Made by a program: the position numbers and the translations under genes
Part shown: in pieces, positions 35,903-45,800 of the stretch
How the letters are laid out: each line of letters begins with the position of its first letter
How positions within the stretch are numbered: position 1 is the stretch's first letter
The notes under the pieces: model-generated
Database searches by the model: none
The model's input: only the letters and a program-made list of their open reading frames with translations
Told to the model about the DNA's origin: nothing
Origin: Catenuloplanes atrovinosus
Lineage (GTDB): Bacteria; Actinomycetota; Actinomycetes; Mycobacteriales; Micromonosporaceae
Reading direction: 5' to 3'
Length of the DNA: 64,000 nt
Assembly (NCBI RefSeq): GCF_031458235.1
Contig: NZ_JAVDYB010000001.1
Span: forward strand, 8,643,001 to 8,707,000

Positions 35903-36541
35903 GTGACGGATGAATCCGGCCGGGGCCTCTCCGGGCGCCGCGGCCACGCGAAGCGCAACGACGAGGTGATCCTCGCGGCGGCGCGAGACGTGTTCGTGCA
36001 TGATCCGGGCGCGCCGATCGCCGCGGTCGCCGGGCGCGCGGGCGTGGGCATCAGCGCGCTCTACCGCCGATACACCGGCAAGGACGATCTCCTGCGCCAG
36101 CTGTGCCTGAGCGGTCTCCGGCGGTTCATCCGGGAGGCGGAGGCCGCCGAGGCGGAGCCGGACGGCTGGGCGGCGCTGACCGGTTTCCTGGAGCGGGTGG
36201 TCGACGCGGACGTCCACTCGCTGACCGCGCGGCTGGCCGGCACGTTCACGCCGACGCCCGAGCTGCTCGAGGCCGTCGCGCGGGCCGACGAGCTGGCCGA
36301 GCGCCTGGTGCGGCGCGCCCGGGAGGGCGGTGGCCTGCGGGCCGACGTGGTGGCGGACGATCTCGCGCTGATCCTGGAGGGCTGCGCCGCGATCCGGGCG
36401 GCCGACGCCCACCGCACCATCCAGCTCCGCCGCCGTCACCTCGCGCTGCTGATCCGCGGCCTGTCCGACCGCGAGGGCGCTCCGCTGCCCGGCCCGGCGC
36501 CGCGCCCGGGTGAACTCAGTCGTTGGCCGGCTCAGCCGTAG
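35903..36541 (+). CDS. TetR/AcrR-family transcriptional repressor
   Basis: The 212-residue regulator has an N-terminal HTH (ILAAARDVF...IAAVAGRAGVGISALYRRY) at about residues 22-60 and an all-helical ligand domain. The GTG start at 35903 has GAGTGAG upstream. It is divergently transcribed from the DinB/mycothiol-type gene, with two 16-bp operator copies between them. The ligand is unknown; the partner gene suggests an electrophile or toxic compound. Confidence 0.92.
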   Translation: MTDESGRGLSGRRGHAKRNDEVILAAARDVFVHDPGAPIAAVAGRAGVGISALYRRYTGKDDLLRQLCLSGLRRFIREAEAAEAEPDGWAALTGFLERVVDADVHSLTARLAGTFTPTPELLEAVARADELAERLVRRAREGGGLRADVVADDLALILEGCAAIRAADAHRTIQLRRRHLALLIRGLSDREGAPLPGPAPRPGELSRWPAQP

Positions 36542-36545
36542 CTAT

Positions 36546-36563
36546 ATCGCGATGTATCGCGTA
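36546..36563 (+). promoter_or_regulatory. Palindromic candidate PadR operator
   Basis: ATCGCGAT (36546-36553) followed by TATCGCGTA lies in AT-richer sequence 40 bases before the DUF4097-PadR operon. PadR operators in actinomycetes are often TATCGCGATA-like, so autoregulation is plausible. Confidence 0.5.
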
Positions 36564-36592
36564 GAGTGGCGGCAGGGACGAGGGGGTGCGGC

Positions 36593-37471
36593 ATGGCGAC
36601 GTGGACGGTGGAGGAGCCGACGAAGATCAGCTGTCCGGAGGACGTGCGGCGGCTGGAGGTCGGTCTGCTGGTCGGCCGCCTCACGGTGATCGGCACCGAC
36701 GGCCCCGCGCGGGTCGAGGTGTCGCGGGTGGGCAGCCGGGCGGTGCGGGTCGACCTGGAGGACGGCGTGCTCCGCGTCCGTCAGGAGGGAGTCGGCGCCT
36801 GGCTCGGGATACTGTCGTGGATCATGCACCTGACTGAGCGGCTCGCGGTCGACGTGTCGATCGCCGTGCCGCCCACGACTCCGGCCACGCTCGGTCTGGT
36901 CTCCGGCAAGGTGATCGCGTCCGGCCTGTGCGAGCGCACCGACGTGGACGTGACGTCCGGCGGCATCACGCTGATGGGCGTCGGTGGCCACACCCGGGCC
37001 AATCTCGTCTCCGGCCCGGTCGAGGCGGTCGGCGTGGCCGGTGAGTTGATCATGGATACGGTCTCGGGTGAGCTGATCCTGGCGGACAGCCCCGCCTCTC
37101 GGGTGCGAGCCACCGCGCTCTCCGGCAGCATCACCTGCGACCTCGACGGCGCGGCGGACAGCGACATCCGGCTGGACACCACGTCCGGCAGCATCACCGC
37201 GCGGGTACGGGAGGACAGCGATCTCGCCGTTGACCTCCACGCCACGGCCGGGCGGGTGAGCAGCTCGTTCCCGGAGCTGCGCGTGCGACGGTCGACCATC
37301 GGCGGCAGCGTGGTGTCCGGGCAACTCGGCGAGGGCGCGGGCCGGCTGAGGGCCGCCGCGGTCTCCGGCAGCATCGCGCTCCTGTCCCGTCCGGCCGTGC
37401 ACGTGGACGAGGACGAGGACGGCGAGCCCGCGACCGCCGGTCGGCGCGACTCGGCCGAGGGGCCGGCATGA
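36593..37471 (+). CDS. DUF4097-type beta-strand repeat protein
   Basis: The 292-residue protein is made of short repeating beta strands (DVTSGGITLMGVGG, LVSGPVEAVGVAG, DTVSGELILADSP, ALSGSITCDLDGA, DTTSGSITARVRE), the DUF4097/adhesin-like beta-solenoid type. No signal peptide or helix is seen, so it is probably cytoplasmic. AGGGGG precedes ATG 36593. It overlaps the PadR gene by ATGA. The pairing with PadR is recurrent in actinomycetes, but the function is unknown. Confidence 0.85.
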   Translation: MATWTVEEPTKISCPEDVRRLEVGLLVGRLTVIGTDGPARVEVSRVGSRAVRVDLEDGVLRVRQEGVGAWLGILSWIMHLTERLAVDVSIAVPPTTPATLGLVSGKVIASGLCERTDVDVTSGGITLMGVGGHTRANLVSGPVEAVGVAGELIMDTVSGELILADSPASRVRATALSGSITCDLDGAADSDIRLDTTSGSITARVREDSDLAVDLHATAGRVSSSFPELRVRRSTIGGSVVSGQLGEGAGRLRAAAVSGSIALLSRPAVHVDEDEDGEPATAGRRDSAEGPA

Positions 37472-38406
37472 CGGCCGTCTTCAGCCACGGCCGGCTCCGG
37501 CTGTACCTGCTCAAACTGCTGGATGACGGGCCCAAGCACGGGTACGAGTTCATCCGCCTGCTGGAGAACCGCTTTCTCGGGCTGTACGCGCCGAGTGCCG
37601 GCACGATCTACCCGCGGCTGGCCCGGCTCGAGGCCGAAGGGCTGGTGACGCACACGGCGGCCGGCGCGCGGAAGACCTATGAGATCACCGAGGCGGGCCG
37701 GGCGGAGCTGCTCGAGCGCGCGGACGAACTGCAGGCGCTGGAGGCGGAGATCTCCGCGTCGATCAGCGACCTGAGCAGCCTGGCCGGCCAGATCCAGTCA
37801 CAGGTGCAGGGCTCGGTCCGCGACCTCAAGCGCGAGCTGCGCGACGCGACCCGCCAGTCCCGCCGGGCCCGCTCCGAGACCTCCCGCTGGGGCCCGCCCT
37901 CAGCCGCGGCCTGGCCCGGCTGGGACCGCCCGGCCCCGGGCGATCCGGCGCCCGATAGTGCGGCGCCTGGTGGCGCCGCCCCTGGTGGTGCGGTGCCTGG
38001 TGGTGCGGCGCCCGGCCGATCAGGGCCCGGTGGTCCGGGGATCGCCGCGCCCGGCGTTCCACCGCTGTCACCGCCCGGCACCGGGAACGGGGGCGTGGGC
38101 ACGCCACCGCTCAGCACCCCCAGCGGCATCCGCATCATCTTCGACAACGGCTACACCGGGCGCGCCGAGCCGGCCGGGCCGGAGACGGTTCCCGGCGCAC
38201 GGTCGGGTCCCGGCGGGCAGGCGGCGCCGGGCCACGCCGGCGCGCAGCAGGAGGGGGAGGGCGAACTCGGCCGGGCCCTCGGCGTCTTCGTCGACGAGGC
38301 GCAGGCGATGATCCGTGGCGTCCGGGCGACGGAGGCACAGGTCCGGGAGGTCGGCGAGGTGCTGGACGCGACACTCACCCGGATCCGTCGCCTGCTGCGC
38401 GACTGA
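37468..38406 (+). CDS. PadR-family regulator with long Gly/Pro/Ala linker
   Basis: The N-terminal 95 residues are a PadR winged helix (LRLYLLKLLDDGPKHGYEFIRLL, AGTIYPRLARLEAEGLV). A helical stretch (QIQSQVQGSVRDLKREL) follows, then an unusual low-complexity linker of repeated APGG(A/V) units (about 160-195) and a C-terminal helix pair (VDEAQAMIRGVRATEAQVREV). At 312 residues it is much longer than PadR proteins of about 110-180. It is translationally coupled to the DUF4097-type gene and is probably a sensor-repressor of this operon. Confidence 0.88.
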   Translation: MTAVFSHGRLRLYLLKLLDDGPKHGYEFIRLLENRFLGLYAPSAGTIYPRLARLEAEGLVTHTAAGARKTYEITEAGRAELLERADELQALEAEISASISDLSSLAGQIQSQVQGSVRDLKRELRDATRQSRRARSETSRWGPPSAAAWPGWDRPAPGDPAPDSAAPGGAAPGGAVPGGAAPGRSGPGGPGIAAPGVPPLSPPGTGNGGVGTPPLSTPSGIRIIFDNGYTGRAEPAGPETVPGARSGPGGQAAPGHAGAQQEGEGELGRALGVFVDEAQAMIRGVRATEAQVREVGEVLDATLTRIRRLLRD

Positions 38407-38510
38407 CGCGGGCATCGCGCATGATCCGGGCAGCGTGGCCGTGACAGCCATGGGCCGGGTCCGGCGGGGCGCGACTTCGGTCGTACCATCGAAGGTTCTG
38501 GGCTCGGGGT

Positions 38511-38550
38511 TTCACAGACTGTTCTCAGGAGGTCTCCAGAAAGCCTCCAG
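38511..38550 (+). promoter_or_regulatory. Response-regulator box: four CAG half-sites at 11 bp spacing
   Basis: TTCACAG, TCTCAGG, TCTCCAG and CCTCCAG place CAG at 38515, 38526, 38537 and 38548, exactly 11 bp apart. The same spacing recurs before the HtrA gene (40926, 40937, 40948). Direct repeats with one-turn spacing are typical of OmpR/PhoB-family regulators, so this is probably the autoregulatory site of the regulator at 38573. Confidence 0.7.
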
Positions 38551-38572
38551 ACCACCGGGTAATGATGGCGGC

Positions 38573-39274
38573 ATGGCCGCAACACAGACTGAGGCACGAC
38601 TGCTGGTCGTCGAGGACGATCCGAACATCCTGGAGCTGCTGTCGGCCAGCCTGCGTTTCGCGGGCTTCGACGTCGCGACCGCGGTCAGCGGGAGCGCGGC
38701 GGTGGCGGCGGCCCGGGACCGGCGTCCCGATCTCGTCGTGCTCGACGTCATGCTGCCGGACCTGGACGGGTTCGAGGTCATCAAGCTGATGCGGGAGGGC
38801 GGCGCGCGCACGCCGGTCGTCTTCCTGACCGCGCGCGACGCGACGGACGACAAGATCCGCGGGCTCACGCTGGGTGGCGACGACTACGTCACCAAGCCGT
38901 TCAGCCTGGAGGAGCTGACCGCGCGCATCCGCGCCGTGCTGCGCCGCACCAGCGCCACGGCCGAGGAGAGCTCCCGGCTCACCTTCGCCGACCTGGAGCT
39001 GGACGAGGAGACGCACGAGGTCTACCGCGCCGGCAACCGGGTGCAGCTGTCGCCGACCGAGTTCAAGCTGCTCCGCTACCTGATGCTGAACGCGAACCGG
39101 GTGCTCTCCAAGGCGCAGATCCTCGACCACGTGTGGAACTACGACTTCCGCGGTGACGACAACATCGTCGAGTCGTACATCTCCTACCTGCGGCGCAAGG
39201 TGGACACCACGCAGCCCCGGCTGATCCATACGCTGCGCGGCGTGGGCTACGTGCTTCGCAAGCCCGCCCAGTAG
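38573..39274 (+). CDS. OmpR-family response regulator, MprA-like
   Basis: The 233-residue two-component regulator has a receiver domain with Asp58 (VVLDVMLPDLDG), acidic pocket VVEDDP, Thr/Lys in FLTARD and YVTKPFSLEEL. The OmpR winged helix follows (LSPTEFKLLRYLMLNANRVLSK, GVGYVLR). The gene order regulator-kinase-HtrA protease is that of MprA-MprB-PepD of M. tuberculosis, an envelope-stress system. Assignment to MprA is by context, not by sequence search. ATG 38573 follows TAATG-rich sequence; no strong ribosome site. Confidence 0.92.
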   Translation: MAATQTEARLLVVEDDPNILELLSASLRFAGFDVATAVSGSAAVAAARDRRPDLVVLDVMLPDLDGFEVIKLMREGGARTPVVFLTARDATDDKIRGLTLGGDDYVTKPFSLEELTARIRAVLRRTSATAEESSRLTFADLELDEETHEVYRAGNRVQLSPTEFKLLRYLMLNANRVLSKAQILDHVWNYDFRGDDNIVESYISYLRRKVDTTQPRLIHTLRGVGYVLRKPAQ

Positions 39275-39280
39275 GCGGCG

Positions 39281-40903
39281 ATGAAAGCCCGCCTGCGCAG
39301 CACTCCGCTGCGGCTCAAGCTGGTCGCGGCCGTGCTGGTGCTGGTCAGCGCCGCACTGGTCGTGATCAGCGTGAGCAGTGCCTACTTCCTCCGGTCGTAC
39401 CTGGTCCAGCTGGTCGACGACCAGTTGGACTCGATCGCCGGGGACGCCAACACCGCGGCCACGTTCGCGGACGGCGGTGCGGTGCGGGTGCCGACCGACT
39501 ACTACGGCCGGGTGACCGCGCCGAACGGCGTCGGCAAGGACCCGGTGTACGACAGCCACCTCGGTCGGGACGACCTTCCGCCGCAGGTCAGCGGCCGGGA
39601 CGAGATAGCCGCGGTGGCGGGCGAGCCGTACACGGTGAAGTCGCCGAACGGCCGGGTCCGCTGGCGCATGCTGGTCACGGTGCTGCCGAACGGCGAGGTG
39701 CTGCACATCGGGGAGAACCTGGAGGCGGTCGACCTCGCGGTCAAGCGGCTGGTCTGGATCGACGGGCTGGTCGGCGGCGCGGTGCTGATCATGCTGGCCT
39801 CGATCGGCGCCGGCATGGTGCGCACCAGCCTGCGTCCGCTGGACCAGATCGAGCAGACCGCGGGCGCGATCGCGGCCGGTGACCTGAGCCGTCGCGTTCC
39901 CGACCCGGAGCCGGGCATCGAGGAGCCGCAGAGCGAGCTGGGCCGGCTGTCCCGCGCGCTGAACGCGATGCTCACCCAGATCGAGGCCGGCTTCGCGGCG
40001 CGGGCCGCGTCCGAGGCGGCCGCGCGGTCGGCGGAGACCGTCGCGCGCGACGCGGCGCTGCGCGCGCAGGCGTCCGAGGCACGGGCCCGCAGCTCGGAGG
40101 CGCGTATGCGGCAGTTCGTGGCGGACGCGTCGCACGAACTGCGCACGCCGCTGACCACCATCCGCGGCTTCGCGGAGCTGTACCGGCAGGGGGCGGCCTC
40201 GGACACGGCGAAGCTGGTCCGCCGGATCGAGGACGAGGCCGCGCGGATGGGCCTGCTGGTCGAGGACCTGCTGCTGCTGGCCCGCCTGGACCGGGAGCGG
40301 CCGTTGGACCTGAGCCCGGTCGAGCTGCCGGTGCTGGCCGCGGACGCGGTGCAGGCCGCGCGCGCGGTGGCGCCGGAGCGGCAGATCACGCTGGAGATCG
40401 CGCCCGGCTCCGGGCCGTTGGTGGTGACCGGCGACGAGTCCCGGCTGCGGCAGGTCTTCGGCAATCTGATGACGAACGCGCTCACCCATACGCCGCCGGA
40501 CGCGTCCGTCGCGCTGCGGCTGCGCGCGGAGACGGACCCGGACGGGCGGCGGGTGACCGGCGTGGTCGAGGTGGCCGACACCGGCGGCGGGTTGTCCCAG
40601 GAGCAGATCGACCGCGTGTTCGAGCGGTTCTATCGGGCGGACGCGGCGCGCACCCGGACCATGGCCGGGACGATCAGCACCGGGCTGGGGCTGGCGATCG
40701 TGGCCGCGATCGTGTCCGCGCACGAGGGCGTGGTCGAGGTGGAGAGCGCGCCGGGTAGCGGTGCCACGTTCCGGGTAAGGCTTCCGCTGGTGCCGACGGA
40801 ACTCGACGCGGACTCGGACGAGGCTGAGGACGACCTGGACGACTTCGCTCAGGTGGTGGGCTCCGACCCGGCGGAGGCGGACATCCGCCCTGATAAACAC
40901 TGA
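39281..40903 (+). CDS. Sensor histidine kinase, MprB-like
   Basis: The 540-residue membrane kinase has TM1 at about 14-36, an extracytoplasmic sensor region of about 120 residues, TM2 at about 162-184, then HAMP (RPLDQIEQTAGAIAAGDL), a long Ala/Arg/Glu helix, HisKA with His285 (ADASHELRTPLTTI) and HATPase (GNLMTNALTHTP, VADTGGGLS, TGLGLAIV). The gene starts 6 bases after the regulator stop. The C-terminus is acidic and extended. It is predicted to phosphorylate the adjacent regulator in response to envelope stress. Confidence 0.93.
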   Translation: MKARLRSTPLRLKLVAAVLVLVSAALVVISVSSAYFLRSYLVQLVDDQLDSIAGDANTAATFADGGAVRVPTDYYGRVTAPNGVGKDPVYDSHLGRDDLPPQVSGRDEIAAVAGEPYTVKSPNGRVRWRMLVTVLPNGEVLHIGENLEAVDLAVKRLVWIDGLVGGAVLIMLASIGAGMVRTSLRPLDQIEQTAGAIAAGDLSRRVPDPEPGIEEPQSELGRLSRALNAMLTQIEAGFAARAASEAAARSAETVARDAALRAQASEARARSSEARMRQFVADASHELRTPLTTIRGFAELYRQGAASDTAKLVRRIEDEAARMGLLVEDLLLLARLDRERPLDLSPVELPVLAADAVQAARAVAPERQITLEIAPGSGPLVVTGDESRLRQVFGNLMTNALTHTPPDASVALRLRAETDPDGRRVTGVVEVADTGGGLSQEQIDRVFERFYRADAARTRTMAGTISTGLGLAIVAAIVSAHEGVVEVESAPGSGATFRVRLPLVPTELDADSDEAEDDLDDFAQVVGSDPAEADIRPDKH

Positions 40904-40921
40904 TACGTCTCCCGTTTGGGA

Positions 40922-40951
40922 TTCACAGATAACCTTCAGGGCGATTTCAGG
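40922..40951 (+). promoter_or_regulatory. Response-regulator box before the HtrA protease gene
   Basis: ATTCACAG, CTTCAGGG and TTTCAGGG place CAG at 40926, 40937 and 40948, the same 11-bp spacing as before the response regulator gene. It lies 34 bases before the protease start, so the protease has its own regulated promoter. Confidence 0.7.
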
Positions 40952-40984
40952 GCCGTCGCAGATGTCGGCGGGAAGGTGGGAGAC

Positions 40985-42580
40985 ATGAACGAGCACGAGA
41001 CCACCCCCGAGGGGCAGCGGGCCCCCGCCGGAGAGGCGCAGGGGACCCCCGCCGAGGGCTACCGGCACCCGGCCGACGGGCAGCGGGGGCCGTCCGGCTC
41101 GAGTGACGAGACGACCCGGCCGAGCCTGTCCGAGCCCGTCACCCAGCCGGTGCCGACCAGCGTCGTCCCGCCCACGGTGACCGGCGGCGCGGACCGTCCC
41201 GGCTACGGGCAGTACCCACCGAATCCATGGGCCGCGCCGGCCCCCGGTCAGACCGCGCACCTGCCGGCCGCGACGCCCGCCGCCGCGCCGGCCGGCGCGC
41301 AGCCGACGTCGCAGTGGGCGCAGCCGGCGGCGGGCGCCTATCAGCCCGCCGGCTACCCGGCGTCGGCGTACCCGGGCCAGAGCCACCCCGGCCTGCCGGG
41401 CCAGCCAGGGCAGCCGGGCCAGCCGGGCCAGCCAGGGCAGCCGGGGCAGCCGCTGCCGGGACAGCCGTGGGTCGCGCCCGCCGGGCCGGTGCCGCAGCCG
41501 CAGGGCGACCGCCGGTTCGGCCGGTTCGCGGCCACCGCCGCCGCGGCCGTGGTGCTGGCGCTCGCCGCCGGTACGGTCGGCGCGGTCACCGCGAACGCGC
41601 TGGACGACGACGTCCCCGGCCTCAACACCACGAGCACCAGCGGAAACGGCGAGCCCGCCCCGGTCATCGACCGGTCCTCGCTGGCCTCCATCGCGGCCGC
41701 GGTGCAGGACAGCGTGGTCTCGATCACCACGGACACCGGTGAGGGCTCCGGCGTCGTGCTCACCGCCGACGGCTACATCCTGTCGAACAACCACGTGGTC
41801 GGCGGCGCCCAGGGCGGCAAGGTCACGGTCAACTTCGCGGACGGCACCCGGGCCGAGGCCACGGTCGTCGGCCTCGACTCGCGTACCGACCTCGGAGTGA
41901 TCAAGGCGGAGGGCGTGTCCAACCTCACCGCCGCGAAGTTCGGGGACAGCGCGGCCGTCAAGGTGGGCGACACCGTGCTCGCGCTGGGCAGCCCGCTGGG
42001 CCTGCAGGGCTCGGTCACGGCCGGCATCATCTCCGCCAAGGACCGCACCATCCAGGTCGGCGGCGAGCAGCAGCAGGACCCGTTCGGCGGGCAGTCCTCC
42101 GCACCGCAGTCCATCGCCGGCCTGCTCCAGACCGACGCGCCGATCAACCCGGGCAACTCCGGCGGCGCGCTGGTCAACACGAACGGCGAGGTGATCGGCA
42201 TCAACACCGCGATCGCCACCTCCGGGCAGGGCAGCGGGTCGATCGGCCTGGGCTTCGCGATCCCGAGCAACAAGGCCAAGGAGGTCTCCGAGGCGCTGAA
42301 GACCGGGCAGAAGGTCAGCCACCCGTTCCTCGGCGTCAGCCTCACCGAGGCCGAGGGCGGCGGCGCGCTGGTCAGCAACGTCAGCGACGACAGCCCGGCG
42401 CAGAAGGCCGGCATCCAGCGCGGCGACGTGATCACCCAGATCGACGGCAAGGCCGTGAACAGCTCCGACGACGTGATCACCGCGGTGCAGGCCGGCAAGG
42501 TCGGCCAGCAGATGACCGTCACCTACACGCGCAACGGCAGCGAGAAGACCGCGACCGCGACGCTCGCCGAGGCGTCCTGA
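40985..42580 (+). CDS. HtrA/DegP-type serine protease with PDZ domain, PepD-like
   Basis: The 531-residue S1C protease starts at 40985 (GGTGGGAG upstream). The N-terminal 180 residues are disordered, Pro/Gly/Gln-rich, with a tandem GQP repeat (about residues 141-160). One transmembrane helix follows (FAATAAAAVVLALAAGTVGA). The trypsin-like domain has His270 (NNHVVGG), Asp302 (SRTDLGV) and Ser392 (NPGNSGGAL). The C-terminal PDZ domain (HPFLGVSLTE onward) binds misfolded peptides. It is expected to degrade misfolded envelope proteins outside the membrane. Confidence 0.94.
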   Translation: MNEHETTPEGQRAPAGEAQGTPAEGYRHPADGQRGPSGSSDETTRPSLSEPVTQPVPTSVVPPTVTGGADRPGYGQYPPNPWAAPAPGQTAHLPAATPAAAPAGAQPTSQWAQPAAGAYQPAGYPASAYPGQSHPGLPGQPGQPGQPGQPGQPGQPLPGQPWVAPAGPVPQPQGDRRFGRFAATAAAAVVLALAAGTVGAVTANALDDDVPGLNTTSTSGNGEPAPVIDRSSLASIAAAVQDSVVSITTDTGEGSGVVLTADGYILSNNHVVGGAQGGKVTVNFADGTRAEATVVGLDSRTDLGVIKAEGVSNLTAAKFGDSAAVKVGDTVLALGSPLGLQGSVTAGIISAKDRTIQVGGEQQQDPFGGQSSAPQSIAGLLQTDAPINPGNSGGALVNTNGEVIGINTAIATSGQGSGSIGLGFAIPSNKAKEVSEALKTGQKVSHPFLGVSLTEAEGGGALVSNVSDDSPAQKAGIQRGDVITQIDGKAVNSSDDVITAVQAGKVGQQMTVTYTRNGSEKTATATLAEAS

Positions 42581-42639
42581 CCCACGAGCCGCACCAGGGT
42601 GGGGGCTTCGCTGCCGCGGAGTTCCCACCTCCTCCCCAC

Positions 42640-42684
42640 GTGGCGGGCGACATGACCTAGGGGGTTGGTCATGTCGCCCGCCAC
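42640..42684 (+). terminator. Perfect 18-bp inverted repeat after the HtrA gene
   Basis: Two 18-bp arms (GTGGCGGGCGACATGACC and its exact complement) flank a 9-base loop. It lies 59 bases after the protease stop. No T-run follows, so it may also act as a processing or protein-binding site; terminator is the simplest reading. Confidence 0.65.
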
Positions 42685-42802
42685 ACCTGTTTCCGCTGGT
42701 CAACTTTCGGACTATCGGTCATGGCGCCCGGTCGATACTCTTCGTCCGGGGCGGCGGGCCCCAGGTGGCGGGGGACCACCAGGCGAAAACGGAGTGCGAG
42801 CA

Positions 42803-45800
42803 GTGTCCATCGTTGAATCACGGCTGAGCGTCTGGGAGGCACTCGCCGGAGCCGCGCCCGGTCAGCCGATCGGCCCCGCCGACACCGACGTGTGGTCCGC
42901 GGTGATCGACCGGATCAACCCGGCGCGGGCCCGGCCGGAGTTGCGGGCCGGGATCGAGACCGCGGAGCTGACCAGCGTCCGCGGTGTGCCGTACGTGATG
43001 CTCCGCTCGCCCGACGAGGCCGGCCCCTCGCGCTACCTGCGGCTGAGCCCCGAGGAGTGGCAGCTCGCGCACCTGATGGACGGGTCGCGTACCGTCGCCA
43101 GGCTGGTCGCGGAGTTCGCCCACATCTCCGGCCGGCTCGCGCCCGACCAGGTGCGCCGCCTGGTCGCCGACCTCGCCGCCAACCGCATGCTCAGCGAGCT
43201 GCCGGTGGACGCGTTCGGCCCGCTGGAGCAGGTGCGCCGCCGTCCGCTGGCGGTCCGGGTCGGCACCGGGCTGCTGGCCGCCGCGCGCGGTCGCCGGATG
43301 GTCGTGGCGAACGTCGACCCGATCGTCGACGTGCTCTACCGGTTCGGCGGCCGGCTGTTCTTCACGCCGGTCGCGGCCGTGCTGTTCGGCATCGTCGCGC
43401 TCGCCGGCTTCGGCCTCTTCGCCTGGACCTGGTGGCGCGGCGACCAGTCCGTCTTCCTCACCAACGGCTCGTTCCTGCTCGGCGCGATCGTGCTGCTGGC
43501 GCTCAACTTCGTGGCGCTCGCCGCGCACGAGCTCGGCCACGCCCTGGCCACCAAGCACATGGGCCGGCGCGTCCCCGCCGCGGGGTTCCTGGTCTATTTC
43601 GGCATCCCGTCCGTGTTCGTCGACACCAGTGACGTGTGGATGGCCGGGCGCCGCGCGCGGCTGCGCACCACGATCGCCGGTCCGGCCGCGGGACTGGTGC
43701 TGGCCGGCTCGGCGCAGCTGATCGGGCTGATCTTCCCGGCCGTCGCGCCGCTGGCGTTCAAGCTGGCCTTCGCGTGGTACCTGAACGCGCTGTTCAACCT
43801 GAATCCGCTGCTCGCGCTGGACGGCTACTACCTGCTGATGGACTGGCTGGAGATCCCCAACCTGCGCGCCCGCGGGCTCGCGTTCGTGGGTGGCCGGCTG
43901 CGCCGCCGCCCGCCGCGCTGGAGCGAGCTGGACGGGGAGGGCCGGCTCGTCGGGCTGTACGGCGTGCTGGCCGTGCTGTGGCTGGCGATCGCGGCGAACG
44001 TGTTCTACCGGGTCTGGGCCGACCGGGTGCAGGGGCTGGTCTCCGGCCTCTGGCACGGCGGGTTCGGGCCGCGGCTGCTGCTGCTCCTGATCGTCGGCGG
44101 ACTCTGCGCGCCGTTGGCGTACCTGCTGGTGAGTTGGCTCCTGCGCCGCGTGCGGCGCCTCGCCGAGCTGCGCCAGGAGCGGAAGCGGGCCGAGGACCTG
44201 CCACGGCGGCTGCACGCGCTCAACCGTTCCATGCTGGGCAAGCTCCCGGCGGAGGTGCTGACCCGGCTCGCCCGGCAGGCGCACTGGGAGCGCCCCGGTG
44301 ACGGCCGTCAGCTGATCTCCGCGGGCGGCGCACAGCCCACGGTGTACGTGGTGATCGAAGGCGCGCTGCAGGGCCGGCGCCCCGGCGACCCGGGCGGCAT
44401 CCTGCGCCAGCAAGCCGGCCCCGGCACCACGGTCGGACTGGACGCCGCGCTGGCCGGCGCCCCGGCCGCGCTGGACTGGTACGTGGCCGGCGAGACCGTG
44501 CTGCTCGCCATCCCGTCCACCGCGGTGGCGAACGCGATCGGTCCGCTGCCCGGGCCGCCGCCCACCGACCGGGCGTACGCGGAGGCGCTGTTCGACGACA
44601 CGCCCGCGCTGACCGGGCTCTCGCCGGAGGGCCGGATGGGCATGCTCGCGGCCGCGCGCTCCTCCGCCGTGAACCCGGGCGAGGCGATCCGGCTCGACGG
44701 GCCGACCGACGCGGTGATCATCGAGTCCGGTGCGATCGAGCTGCCGGACGGTGGCGAACTGCGGCGCGGCACCATGATCGGCCCGGTCGGCGAGGGCTAC
44801 CCGGGCCCCGTCGCGGTCGCGCGCACGCCGGTCCGGCTCTGGACCATCCCGGCCATGGCCGGCGCCGCGGCCACGTTCGCCGGCAGCGCGTCCTTCGAGG
44901 GCGCGGACCGGCCGCCGCTGCGGCCCGCGGCCGGCGTGCACTCCGGCGGCGACTACCCGCCGCTGGCCGCGCCGCCCGGCATGCCGCCCGGCGGCGTCGA
45001 CTACGGGCTGGACGGCCGGTTCGAGCGACGGCTGTGGTGGCTGGTGCTGCTGCTCCTGCTGCTCGCGTTCGCGCTCACCGCCGCGCAGCTGCGGCCCGCG
45101 CCGGCCTGGGCCGAGATGGCCTCCGACCGGGTGCTGCTGACCGCCGAGACGGGCTCGGTCGAGGTCGGCGTGGCCGGCCGGAGGGTCACCCTCGACGAGG
45201 GCGGCCGCTACCAGCTGCCGGTCGGCGCGGAGGTCCGGGTCGGCGACCAGGCGCGGGCGTCGCTGACGTTCCGCGGCGGCGCGTTCTCGGTGCTCTGCGC
45301 GGGCAGCACGCTCGCGGTCCGCGAGCTGCGCACCGAGGGGGAGCGGACCCGCTCGCCGTACGGCAGCCTGGAACTCACCGACGGGCGGATTCTGTCCGAC
45401 ACGTCGTCCACCAGCGGCGCGTTCCGGCCGCTGGAGCTGGAGATCTCCAGCGCGCGCATCTCGATCACCAGCGCCGGCGCGGCGTGGTACGCGGTGGAGA
45501 ACGGCCAGACCGTGGTGTCGCGCGGCGAGGTGCAGGCGGACGGCGTCACGCAGCCGGAGACGCGTGGCGACCTCGACTGCGGTGACGGTCTGCCGGACCC
45601 GATCCCGGCGCCGACGCAGCCGTCGTCCGCACCGTCGCCGTCCCCCTCCGCACCGTCGCCGACGCCGTCGCAGTCGCCGTCCCCGTCGCCCTCACCGTCC
45701 ACGTCGCCGTCGCTGCCGGTGAACGTGGTGCCGGACGATGACGACGAGGACGACGGCGGCGGGGTCGTGGTGCCGCCACCGGTGACGCGGTCGCCCACGC

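Noticed and set aside
41380-41470. CAG/CCG-type tandem repeat in the HtrA gene as a non-coding repeat.
   Set aside because: It encodes the in-frame GQP repeat of the disordered N-terminal region; it is a protein repeat, not a separate element.
38525-42703. A 1392-codon open frame opposite the two-component and protease genes.
   Set aside because: It reads across three well-supported genes and two regulatory regions and shows only shadow composition.
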